Part shown: positions 7,401 to 13,974 of the stretch, piece by piece | Layout: every line of letters begins with the position of its first letter | Numbering within the stretch: position 1 is the stretch's first letter | Virus record (IMG/VR): IMGVR_UViG_3300046463_000103 | Location: 1 to 28,976 of that record | DNA: 28,976 nucleotides | Source: a virus | Strand: one strand, 5' to 3' | Translations under genes and position numbers: made by a program | The notes under the pieces: model-generated | Told to the model about the DNA's origin: nothing | Seen by the model: the letters and a program-made list of their open reading frames with translations, nothing else | Databases searched by the model: none

Positions 7401-10284
7401 GCGAGACGGACTGAACACCGACGCGATGTTGCGCTTCGGCAAAGCCGCGCGTGATCTCTCCGACAGTACCGGTGTGTCGTTCGCGGATGCGCTCAAGCAG
7501 GTCAAGGTCATCGCGACCGGCACGCTTGCCGAGATCATGAAGTTGAACGAGCAGTACGACTTCCTGCACGACGCCACGGCTCAGGCTGTCGAGGACTCGT
7601 TCAAGTTCGGCAACGGCACTGAGGGTCGCGTCATTGCCATGCGGGCGTTGGAGAACGGTCTGGGTGCCGCGGTTAAACAAGGCATCGACCCGTTCACCGC
7701 GTCTATGCGCGAACTAACCCAGGCGTGGCATGACTTCCTCGATGCTATCGCCAGTGTCGGGCTGTTCAACGCGATAGCCGCCACGCTGCGCGGCACGGCG
7801 GCGCTGGCCAAAGAGATCGCCGCCGACATGCGGTACATCTTTGGCGACAATCGCGAAGAACAGACGAAGCAACTGGACGCGCGCATCAAGTCGCTCAACG
7901 ATCAGTTGACGCGGGTACAGTCGGTCATCAAAACGCTGCGCGACCAGGGCACGCCTGAAGGCGACGCGACACTGAAGCTGATGACCGAGGAAGCGGTCAC
8001 GCTGCGTGAGAAGTTGGATGAAGCCCGTATCGCCAAATACAATCTGGCGGCACCGGTACCGGGCGCTTCCGGCACGCCCGGTTCGGTCGGTGGCACCATG
8101 CCAGCCGGGGGACCACTACCGGCACCGTTCACTAATCTTCCGTCACCGGATAGCCGGGTGGCCCGCGAGGTTCCCGGCGATATCCAGGCGGTCATCGCCG
8201 CCGTGTCGTCGCTGACGGCGGTCAGCGAGAACTCGCTGTCCGCGATTTACCGGCTTGAGGCGGCGCGTAACGCGGATGGATCGTACAAGACCAGTGCCGC
8301 CGGAGCGCGCGGGCCGTTTCAGGTCATGCCCGGTACGTTCGATGATATCGCCACCGAGTTCAAGGGGCTGTTCGATCAACTGGCGATCGTACTCGGCAAG
8401 AAGATCAGCATCGACACGCCGGAGTTCAATGCGCTGGCCGGGGCGCTCTACTTCAAGAAACAGTCTCAGGCATTTGGTAGCGAGGCGCTTGGAGCCGCCG
8501 CCTACAACGCGGGACCGGCTGGTCTGCGGAGTATCCTGGCCGGGACCAAGCCGCTTCCCGGCGAGACGGCGCAATACGTCTCCAACTTCCAGGCACCCAA
8601 CCAGGGTCCGGCTGGAAGTACCTTCCAAAATCCTGACATGACGAACCAGAACGCGATCAAACAGCGTCAGGTTCTCGAAGACCTCGTTCGTGAGCGCATC
8701 AATCGGGTCAACGCGCAGCTACGCGGCGACGAGCGTATTAAGTCCGATCAGGATCGGCTGACGCAGTTCTATCAGGACGAACGTAAGAAGTTGATCGACT
8801 CGCTTGGCGGTAAGGAGCCTGGACCGGAGGTCGAGAAGGAGTTCAACGCCAAGGTTGACGCTTTCCGCAAGCAGCTTGAAGACCTGCGCCTGAAGGAAAT
8901 TCAGGACGCCAACAAGGCGGCGAGCGATATCCTCAAATCCGCCCAGGACGCGGTGGACAAATCGAACAAGACCGATCCCGCCGCCCAGCGGCGCGTCGTG
9001 GATCGTGCCTACGATCAGCAACTCGAAGCCATCGAAATTCAAATCCGTCAGGGTGCCACCGACATCGCCAAGCAGTCGCTTGAAGGCGCAAAGGCGGCGC
9101 TGCTGAAGGCGCGTGATGACGCCCGCGAGAAGGCGACGATTGACACCGACCGGGCCATTGTCGATATCATCGTCAAGGCGCGCGATGAAGCCATCGCCAA
9201 GATACAGGCTGACTTCAAGAACGGCGCGATTACCGTCGCGGAGATGTACAAGCGGCTCACGGAAACGACCGGAGCGTTCGCCGGTAAGATCAAGGAAGCC
9301 CTGGCTCGGTCCAACGCCGACCTCGCACGCCAGCCGCAGACCCCGGCCATTCAGGAACAACTCGCCAGGAACGCCAAGATTGATCCGAATGCCGCCGGTA
9401 CCGGATTGTCGGCGGATCAGGCGACGGCGGCGCGGCGCGATCAGCTTCTCTCTACTCGAAACGAGATAGAGAAGGCCAATCAGAACTTGGTCACGCAGGG
9501 GGCGATCAGTCAGGATGAAGCGAACAAGAGAATTGAGAAATCGTATGCGGATATCAAACCGCAGATCATAGCGATCAATGAAGAGTTGCTGAAGCAACTT
9601 GAAATCCAGAAAGACCTCGGGAAAGTAGCGCCCGAAACCTACGACCTGATGAAGGCGAAGATCGAAGAGACGACCGCCGCCGCGACAGGTCTGACGGCGG
9701 AACAGACGAAGTTCCGGCAACAGGTTGAAGGCACGATCGCATCCGCCGCCGTCACGGCCTTCGACAGCATCGCCCAATCCATCGGTAACGTGATCGCCGG
9801 GACTGAGAAGCTGGGTGATCTGTGGAAGGATGTCGGCCTCGCGTTCGCCAAGTTCGCGGCTGACGTGCTGAAGGGCATCGCCGAGATCATCATCAAGGAA
9901 GAAGTCCTGGCGCTCATCAAGATGGCCTTCGCGGCGGCGCATGGCGGCGGTATCGCCGGGTCAACCGGCATGACGCGATCCGGCATCAGTCCGTTGGTGT
10001 TCCTAGGCGCGCCGCGTATGCACAACGGCGGGCTGGCCGGTGATGAGGTCGCGACGATCCTGAAGCGCGGCGAGGAAGTTCTACCAGCCAACGATCCGCG
10101 TCACCGGAACAATCTCGCCAACCGATCCCCGGAAGTAACTTCCATGCCCAACATCCGGCAGGTATTGGTCATGGACCCGGCTCAGACAAGCGCGGCCTTG
10201 GCTGGCTCTCACGGCGAAAAAGTGATAATAACGCACATCAAGAACAACGCTGGTGCCATACGCGGCATCCTGAACCAGAGGTAG
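4453..10284 (+). CDS. Tape measure protein with embedded lytic transglycosylase-like domain
   Basis: A 1943-residue tail length ruler. Residues 1 to about 480 are almost pure Ala/Glu/Lys/Arg coiled coil, including a 47-residue repeat starting at 273 and 320. More coiled coil follows to about 870, then one hydrophobic helix (VLIGGPAIAVILAIAAALL, about 910-928). Residues about 1259-1385 resemble the SLT/goose-lysozyme fold: candidate catalytic Glu1269 in YRLEAARNADG, then GARGPFQVMPGTF and AAYNAGPAGL. This would open the peptidoglycan during DNA entry. The C-terminal 200 residues contain further helices, a GGGIAGSTG stretch and HNGGLAGDEVATILKRGEEV, typical of tape measure C-termini. At about 1.5 angstrom per residue it predicts a tail near 290 nm. 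Five palindrome copies lie inside, two of them degenerate. Confidence 0.93.
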   Translation: MATERTTDIVLRAQVDKALQPLDQVLQRVKQLTTVLDQQRDAAKTGDTTLGEYAKALRDVENAAKDLLRARVALNSYQDKQETLAAKQAAVATARQARDTFAAQLPDDRTKAQERQLGSLEKALQRSEAQANTASRAFEKAAAEMERMQIAVDKLDETHQQITLFRDMASDALSAGNAVNDTLIATLKVARAEKEATEQRIAAREKLLQAIAKTNAGLRAEAEAAESAALKDTETKQQAEDAAEVARVREASEKREAVAAQTAQDKAKLLAQANVGFARLEAAEREKALQAEAALQEAADKQRVAALQDAENKARTLRRANVGLAQIEAQERERAIADEAALQAAADKQRVADAQTTAKAEAAAEKNRNEIVQAVRNAETAAMREDHKAALAADAELARQRIANAKAFQDSQARLREAVAAVWQAEAEDARKAFEAMDAYAASVAKVQAQAAEALARARAAVGAVGTPLATPATPLAETVRTALGTGPGSLAGGGTLGGLQSEIAAITASVDTGAGAIKHYSDELKRLDAVSREVVRQSQIIDSFQKQKEASRAALTAFHDLAEEIKKLEAEAGKAETPDQLAEVTSKIADARRRLGSVEGGTGLAAAAREEVEAFTKEEVALNAIGVTADRVSAAMRALTAVAVSTSAERQTIMAHEKANLDANVDAILARTAALARTGTAPVATATSLVADVAGPARGRQSIDDVTEATDKLEKSIGRGRLTAQSYNRTMDELFAIQSQIASDASSIDHYNKQTDALIRANDAFVKAEAEVHRLAVAVKAGTASLNELQQAEAKMASTSAELQKQATAHAAIDAQLVKRKIDTTALVAETDKLVSASARLAQVQNAVQQSSGKIFGLSSYQFQNLQFQVNDVITQLSLGQGLMRTFESQAGQIFQIFDLSAAALGRLVLIGGPAIAVILAIAAALLRLKEGVDAQREFNRQLALSADGGAYTSKSLLETARTIEKMGVAFSDAKTLVQEFARDGLNTDAMLRFGKAARDLSDSTGVSFADALKQVKVIATGTLAEIMKLNEQYDFLHDATAQAVEDSFKFGNGTEGRVIAMRALENGLGAAVKQGIDPFTASMRELTQAWHDFLDAIASVGLFNAIAATLRGTAALAKEIAADMRYIFGDNREEQTKQLDARIKSLNDQLTRVQSVIKTLRDQGTPEGDATLKLMTEEAVTLREKLDEARIAKYNLAAPVPGASGTPGSVGGTMPAGGPLPAPFTNLPSPDSRVAREVPGDIQAVIAAVSSLTAVSENSLSAIYRLEAARNADGSYKTSAAGARGPFQVMPGTFDDIATEFKGLFDQLAIVLGKKISIDTPEFNALAGALYFKKQSQAFGSEALGAAAYNAGPAGLRSILAGTKPLPGETAQYVSNFQAPNQGPAGSTFQNPDMTNQNAIKQRQVLEDLVRERINRVNAQLRGDERIKSDQDRLTQFYQDERKKLIDSLGGKEPGPEVEKEFNAKVDAFRKQLEDLRLKEIQDANKAASDILKSAQDAVDKSNKTDPAAQRRVVDRAYDQQLEAIEIQIRQGATDIAKQSLEGAKAALLKARDDAREKATIDTDRAIVDIIVKARDEAIAKIQADFKNGAITVAEMYKRLTETTGAFAGKIKEALARSNADLARQPQTPAIQEQLARNAKIDPNAAGTGLSADQATAARRDQLLSTRNEIEKANQNLVTQGAISQDEANKRIEKSYADIKPQIIAINEELLKQLEIQKDLGKVAPETYDLMKAKIEETTAAATGLTAEQTKFRQQVEGTIASAAVTAFDSIAQSIGNVIAGTEKLGDLWKDVGLAFAKFAADVLKGIAEIIIKEEVLALIKMAFAAAHGGGIAGSTGMTRSGISPLVFLGAPRMHNGGLAGDEVATILKRGEEVLPANDPRHRNNLANRSPEVTSMPNIRQVLVMDPAQTSAALAGSHGEKVIITHIKNNAGAIRGILNQR
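5066..5078. repeat. Dispersed palindrome, intact 11-bp core
   Basis: AGAAGTTACTTCA in the tape measure gene; encodes KLLQ. Confidence 0.85.
5269..5550 (+). repeat. Two-copy 141-bp coding repeat in tape measure gene
   Basis: Residues 273-319 and 320-366 are tandem copies of a 47-residue coiled-coil unit (ANVGFARLEAAEREKALQAE versus ANVGLAQIEAQERERAIADE). The second half of the unit shares DKQRVA. A weaker related stretch precedes them. Such duplications lengthen the ruler. Confidence 0.7.
6201..6213. repeat. Dispersed palindrome, perfect
   Basis: GGAAGTAACTTCC in the tape measure gene; encodes EVTS. Confidence 0.95.
7317..7327. repeat. Dispersed palindrome, variant centre
   Basis: GAAGTCACTTC: both arms intact, centre base C instead of A/T. 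It lies about 1.1 kb after the previous copy. Encodes KSLL. Confidence 0.5.
8614..8626. repeat. Dispersed palindrome, degenerate
   Basis: GGAAGTACCTTCC: one mismatch. Encodes GSTF just after the transglycosylase-like domain. Confidence 0.5.
10131..10143. repeat. Dispersed palindrome, perfect
   Basis: GGAAGTAACTTCC near the 3' end of the tape measure gene; encodes EVTS. Confidence 0.95.
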
Positions 10285-10288
10285 GATC

Positions 10289-12634
10289 ATGGTGTCGCGC
10301 GTCCCAATCGCCATCAACGATATCCTCGGGCACCTGGATGTCTGCGCGGGTTTTGGATATGGCATCGCGCCTTATGGTCCTTCTGGCAGTTTCGACGAGT
10401 ACATGCAGCCGTATCGTTTTCACGGAGATACCAGTACGGATGGTACCGGAGGGACACGTGGCAATCGTAGTTTCTATTCTACCGGTCCAGATCAGATTGT
10501 CGTGATATGGTTCACGAACGCCGAGTTCGCTGATACCAAACATATCGAAAGCATAACCTGTGAAGATTTGGTCTTCCAGAAGCGCGCCGAGAAGGAGGGC
10601 TATACCACCGGCGCTGTTAACGAATGGAGCAACACCGGCGGGGTCTTGCGGCTGGAAGTCTGGTGGGCGAAAACGAACCGAGCGATGAATTTTCCTGAAC
10701 TGACTTTCAGGTTTCGAGGCGGTGAAGACGCCTTCTTCCTGATCGCGGGCATCTCCGTATTCTCGGATGTCAGAGTGCCGGAAGCCCCGTGGGATACCTC
10801 CCCGCCAGACATAATTTTCAGCACGGTACCGACCTCAAACACCGACCGTACCAACTTCGGCCACATCGCGGATACCTACTACTACAAGTGTCTGCCGTAC
10901 GAGTTCATAAGTTATGGTGATGCTCTGATTGGGCTTGATACCAATCATCCGCTGCTGATCGACCTCACCACGTTTCCCCATTACTTGGTCGTTGGCGAAT
11001 TGTTCTTTCCGACCAGTATTTCAGATGGACAGTGGTGGCTTGGCCTCGCGGGCACGTATCTCATAGGTCTTGATTACGGTGTCAACGGGACCGGCGGCGG
11101 GTTAAATCTGGTATCGTGGCTTTCCTATAAGGTCGGATCGCCAGACCCGATACCGCCCGGTTGCGTGGCACCGATCCCTATCGAAGTGCCGGTACCGCCG
11201 ATCACCCCGGCGGTCATTACGGCCTGGACCCTGGAGCCTGATTGGCTCAACGGTGTCACGGAACGGCTGCTATGGAAGACAGACGTACTCACGTCGCAGA
11301 CCGGCTACGAGCAACGTCGCCGGTTACGCAACGCACCGCGTCGGCAGATCGACGCGGGCTTCACCCTCATCGGCATGGACCGACGGCTGTACGACAGCTT
11401 GATGGTAGGTGATCCGGCCGCGCACAACTGGCACTACCCGCTATGGTGGGAGAAGTACCGACTTGTCGCGCCCGCGCATACGGGTGGCACCGGCTTGGCG
11501 ATGGACGATCTCAGCTATACGGAAGTTACTTCCGGCAGCGTCCTTATGTTGCGCGGCACGCTGCCGTTCGTGTCCGAGATCGTCACGGTGACGGGGGTCG
11601 CTGGTGGCTTGGTATCGCTCGCCGCTCCGCTAACACGAGACTGGCCGAAGGGATCGACCGTCTATTTGACCAAGCTGTGCCGGATGACCGGCACCCAGGC
11701 CGGATCGCGGCGGGCGGATGACGCGGCCCAGGTCACGTTGACGTTCGATACGATTGAACCGAACGAGCATCCCGGACTTCCACCGGCTGACATGGGTCTG
11801 GATTATTTGGTACTCGACTGGACGCCCAACGAGGCCGACGATCTCACGACGGAATACAAGCGGCTCATGCAGGAGTTCGACAATCAAACGACCTCGGTGC
11901 CGATACGGCGCGACCTCGCTGGCCTGTCGTTCATGCTGCAACAGTTCACCTACATGGTGGTCGGCCGGAAACAACTCGATGAGTTGCGCGGTCTGCTGCA
12001 CTTCCTCCAAGGGAAGTTACTTCCGCTCTACGTGCCCACCTACTTCCGGGACGTTGAGTTAATGCCGGGGTTCTGGGCCGGTCCCGACGACACGATCCTC
12101 GCTGTCAGCCGATCCGGCTACACCGATTTCGTGAACATGGTTCCGCAGTCGCGCCGGATGTTGCTGTTCACGTTCCGCGACGGCACCAGTAGTGTACACA
12201 CGGTTCTGGAAGCCGCTGTCGTCAGCGATGGACAAGAGTCGTTGACGATGGCGGAACCGTTCTATCGCCCGATCAGCAATACCCTGATTTCGCGCATCTG
12301 TTGGCTTGCGCTCAGTCGGCAGGATCAGGATGAGATCGAGATACTGCATCATGCCGACGGCACGGGACCGGCGACCGTAACGACCACGTTCGCCACGATC
12401 GAGGACGGTCGAGACGCGCAACCGTACTCTCTGGCCGTGTTCAACGGCTCGTATGAACAGGTGGCGGGAGAGCCGATCCCGCCGCCGCCAGACGGCCCGG
12501 CACCCGCCGCTGTCGTGGAACAGGTTCCATTGACGCAAGGCGACGTGGGCGGCGTGGGCGGCGCGGGCGGAGGCACTGACGGCGGCGGTGAAGGGGGCGA
12601 CGGCGGTGGTGGTAGCGAGGGGGGAGAAAGGTAA
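10289..12634 (+). CDS. Tail tip / distal tail protein
   Basis: A 781-residue protein directly after the tape measure gene, with GAGGTAGG upstream of ATG 10289. Residues about 325-705 resemble a family of siphovirus distal tail proteins: WKTDVLTSQTGYEQRRRLRN APRR, the W-rich PLWWEKYRLV, and repeated beta-strand segments. The N-terminal 300 residues are unrecognised but Trp/Tyr-rich and beta-like, possibly a carbohydrate-binding or receptor-facing addition. The last 45 residues are Pro-rich then almost pure Gly (GGVGGAGGGTDGGGEGGDGG), a flexible tail. Role inferred: joins the tube to the tip hub. Palindromes at 11521 (EVTS) and 12012 (KLLP) are inside. The stop overlaps the next ATG (TAATG). 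Confidence 0.7.
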   Translation: MVSRVPIAINDILGHLDVCAGFGYGIAPYGPSGSFDEYMQPYRFHGDTSTDGTGGTRGNRSFYSTGPDQIVVIWFTNAEFADTKHIESITCEDLVFQKRAEKEGYTTGAVNEWSNTGGVLRLEVWWAKTNRAMNFPELTFRFRGGEDAFFLIAGISVFSDVRVPEAPWDTSPPDIIFSTVPTSNTDRTNFGHIADTYYYKCLPYEFISYGDALIGLDTNHPLLIDLTTFPHYLVVGELFFPTSISDGQWWLGLAGTYLIGLDYGVNGTGGGLNLVSWLSYKVGSPDPIPPGCVAPIPIEVPVPPITPAVITAWTLEPDWLNGVTERLLWKTDVLTSQTGYEQRRRLRNAPRRQIDAGFTLIGMDRRLYDSLMVGDPAAHNWHYPLWWEKYRLVAPAHTGGTGLAMDDLSYTEVTSGSVLMLRGTLPFVSEIVTVTGVAGGLVSLAAPLTRDWPKGSTVYLTKLCRMTGTQAGSRRADDAAQVTLTFDTIEPNEHPGLPPADMGLDYLVLDWTPNEADDLTTEYKRLMQEFDNQTTSVPIRRDLAGLSFMLQQFTYMVVGRKQLDELRGLLHFLQGKLLPLYVPTYFRDVELMPGFWAGPDDTILAVSRSGYTDFVNMVPQSRRMLLFTFRDGTSSVHTVLEAAVVSDGQESLTMAEPFYRPISNTLISRICWLALSRQDQDEIEILHHADGTGPATVTTTFATIEDGRDAQPYSLAVFNGSYEQVAGEPIPPPPDGPAPAAVVEQVPLTQGDVGGVGGAGGGTDGGGEGGDGGGGSEGGER
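11521..11533. repeat. Dispersed palindrome, perfect
   Basis: GGAAGTTACTTCC in the distal tail gene; encodes EVTS. Confidence 0.95.
12012..12024. repeat. Dispersed palindrome, perfect
   Basis: GGAAGTTACTTCC in the distal tail gene; encodes KLLP, a different frame from the copy at 11521 in the same gene. Confidence 0.95.
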
Positions 12635-13488
12635 TGTCGGGTAGTTCATACGATCTCGCGGAGATCGGCACCTACACCGGACAAGAGGTTCGGCTGTACC
12701 GGTTTCAACGTGGCGGCGCGTCTTGGTTCTTCAACACGGGCGACCGTAATGTCGTTTGGGACGGCGCGACGTGGCTCGCGACTTCCATTCAGGACGACGG
12801 GCTGAAGCAGAAAGGGGAAGCTACTTCCGACGACTTCATCATAACCGTGCCGTCAGGGTTGACCATCGTGCAAATGTTTCGCGGCACGCCGCCATCAGAT
12901 CCGATCAAGGTCACGGTGAGGCAGCTTCAGTACGGCGATGACGTGGCTCCGCTCGTTTGGGTCGGCTACGTCGCCTCGGTCAAGTACCACGACGAAGTAA
13001 CTTCCGACATCGTGGCCAACACGCAGACCGCCTACCTCAACAAGAAGGGGCTTCGTTTGTCGTGGACGCGCGGCTGTCCCTACGCGCTGTATGATCGGGA
13101 CTGCGGCGTGGATCATTGCGATTGGGCCGAGCCGGTTCAGTTGACCGGCATTCACGGGAACGGTTTTCACTGGCAGCACATCGGCTATTTCAATCCGAAG
13201 ATTTGGAACGGTCGTTTCACCAACGGCTATGTCGAATGGCGTCCTTCCGCGAACTATTTCGAACGTCGCGCCATCCTTGTGGACCTCAACAGTAATACAG
13301 GCACCGACAACGGAGATGTGCTGATAATAGGCCAAACAGACGGCATGGTTGAAAATATGGACGCGGTGCTGTATCCTGGCTGTACTCGCGATCCAGCGGG
13401 CTGTAAGCGGTTCAACAATCTACCCAGATACGGCGGCTTCGGCTTCATGTCAGGCAAGTCGCCGTTCGATGGTGCCAGAATTTTCTGA
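12634..13488 (+). CDS. Tail-tip protein, gpL / BR0599-like, with putative Fe-S cysteines
   Basis: A 284-residue tail-tip protein of the phage BR0599/minor tail protein L type. The N-terminal half is beta-rich (VRLYRFQRGGASWFFNTGDR, then IQDDGLKQKGEATSDDFIIT). The C-terminal half has the signature RGCPYALYDRDCGVDHC and PGCTRDPAGCKRFNN, ending GGFGFMSGKSPFDG. Cysteines 148 and 157 (spacing x8) and 250 and 257 (spacing x6) match the ligand spacing recalled for the [4Fe-4S] site of lambda gpL (C-x8-C, C-x6-C). A cluster is therefore likely but not shown. Cys162 is extra. It sits between the distal tail gene and the hub, as gpL does. Palindromes at 12816 (degenerate, EATS) and 12993 (EVTS) are inside. 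Confidence 0.82.
   Translation: MSGSSYDLAEIGTYTGQEVRLYRFQRGGASWFFNTGDRNVVWDGATWLATSIQDDGLKQKGEATSDDFIITVPSGLTIVQMFRGTPPSDPIKVTVRQLQYGDDVAPLVWVGYVASVKYHDEVTSDIVANTQTAYLNKKGLRLSWTRGCPYALYDRDCGVDHCDWAEPVQLTGIHGNGFHWQHIGYFNPKIWNGRFTNGYVEWRPSANYFERRAILVDLNSNTGTDNGDVLIIGQTDGMVENMDAVLYPGCTRDPAGCKRFNNLPRYGGFGFMSGKSPFDGARIF
12816..12828. repeat. Dispersed palindrome, degenerate
   Basis: GGAAGCTACTTCC: one mismatch. Encodes EATS in the gpL-like gene. Confidence 0.6.
12993..13005. repeat. Dispersed palindrome, intact 11-bp core
   Basis: CGAAGTAACTTCC in the gpL-like gene; encodes EVTS. Confidence 0.85.
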
Positions 13489-13502
13489 GGGGGCCGCGTT
13501 CG

Positions 13503-13763
13503 ATGAATTTCGTCTGGGCCATCGCGCTACTCGTCGTCTCCTTCATCATCACGGCGCTCATCACGCCGAGAGCGAAGACGCCAGCCAATCAAGATGCCCT
13601 CGCGAGCATGTTCAAAGACATCAACATTCCCATCCCCGATGAAGGCGCGGCGCAAGCGGTGGTGTTCGGAGATTGCTGGACGCCCGACTGGCAAGTGATC
13701 TGGTACGGCAACATGAGTACCACGCCGATCACGGTTACGAGTGGCGGCGGCGGCAAGAAGTGA
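13503..13763 (+). CDS. Small membrane-anchored tail assembly protein
   Basis: An 86-residue protein starting at ATG 13503 after a GAGGGGG ribosome binding site. It has one N-terminal hydrophobic helix (AIALLVVSFIITALI, about 6-20). After it comes a stretch (INIPIPDEGAAQAVVFGDCW, then WQVIWYGNMSTTPI) like short phage proteins placed before the tip hub, which usually read 'PxAxEGxPIPVVFG...WYGDxxxxPI'. It ends with GGGGKK. It probably helps assemble the hub. The stop shares a base with the following ATG. Confidence 0.6.
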   Translation: MNFVWAIALLVVSFIITALITPRAKTPANQDALASMFKDINIPIPDEGAAQAVVFGDCWTPDWQVIWYGNMSTTPITVTSGGGGKK

Positions 13764-13972
13764 TGGAAGTAACTTCCGAACTGCGTTGCTTCCTGCGTGA
13801 CGTTCGCGCCGCCGGGTTGTGCCATCGCGGTTCTCGGGAGTGGTGCGCCGCCCACGACATCGATTGGAATGACTTCATCACCAACGGCATCCCCGCCAAA
13901 GTCCTGCTTGATACGAACGATCCCATCGTGGCTCGCGTCGTGGCGGCGCGTCGCGCCGCACTGGCGCGATAA
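13763..13972 (+). CDS. Small conserved tail-region protein
   Basis: A 69-residue protein beginning at ATG 13763 (TGATG overlap with the upstream stop). Its first codons ATG GAA GTA ACT TCC are formed by the palindrome at 13765-13777. The body (RDVRAAGLCHRGSREWCAAH, DWNDFITNGIPAKVLLDTND) resembles small proteins often encoded just before the hub in related phages, probably helical and cytoplasmic. Function unknown. The hub gene starts 2 bp after its stop. Confidence 0.65.
   Translation: MEVTSELRCFLRDVRAAGLCHRGSREWCAAHDIDWNDFITNGIPAKVLLDTNDPIVARVVAARRAALAR
13765..13777. repeat. Dispersed palindrome, perfect, at a start codon
   Basis: GGAAGTAACTTCC begins with the last base of the ATG of the 69-residue gene and encodes its residues 2-5. 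Confidence 0.95.
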
Positions 13973-13974
13973 CC

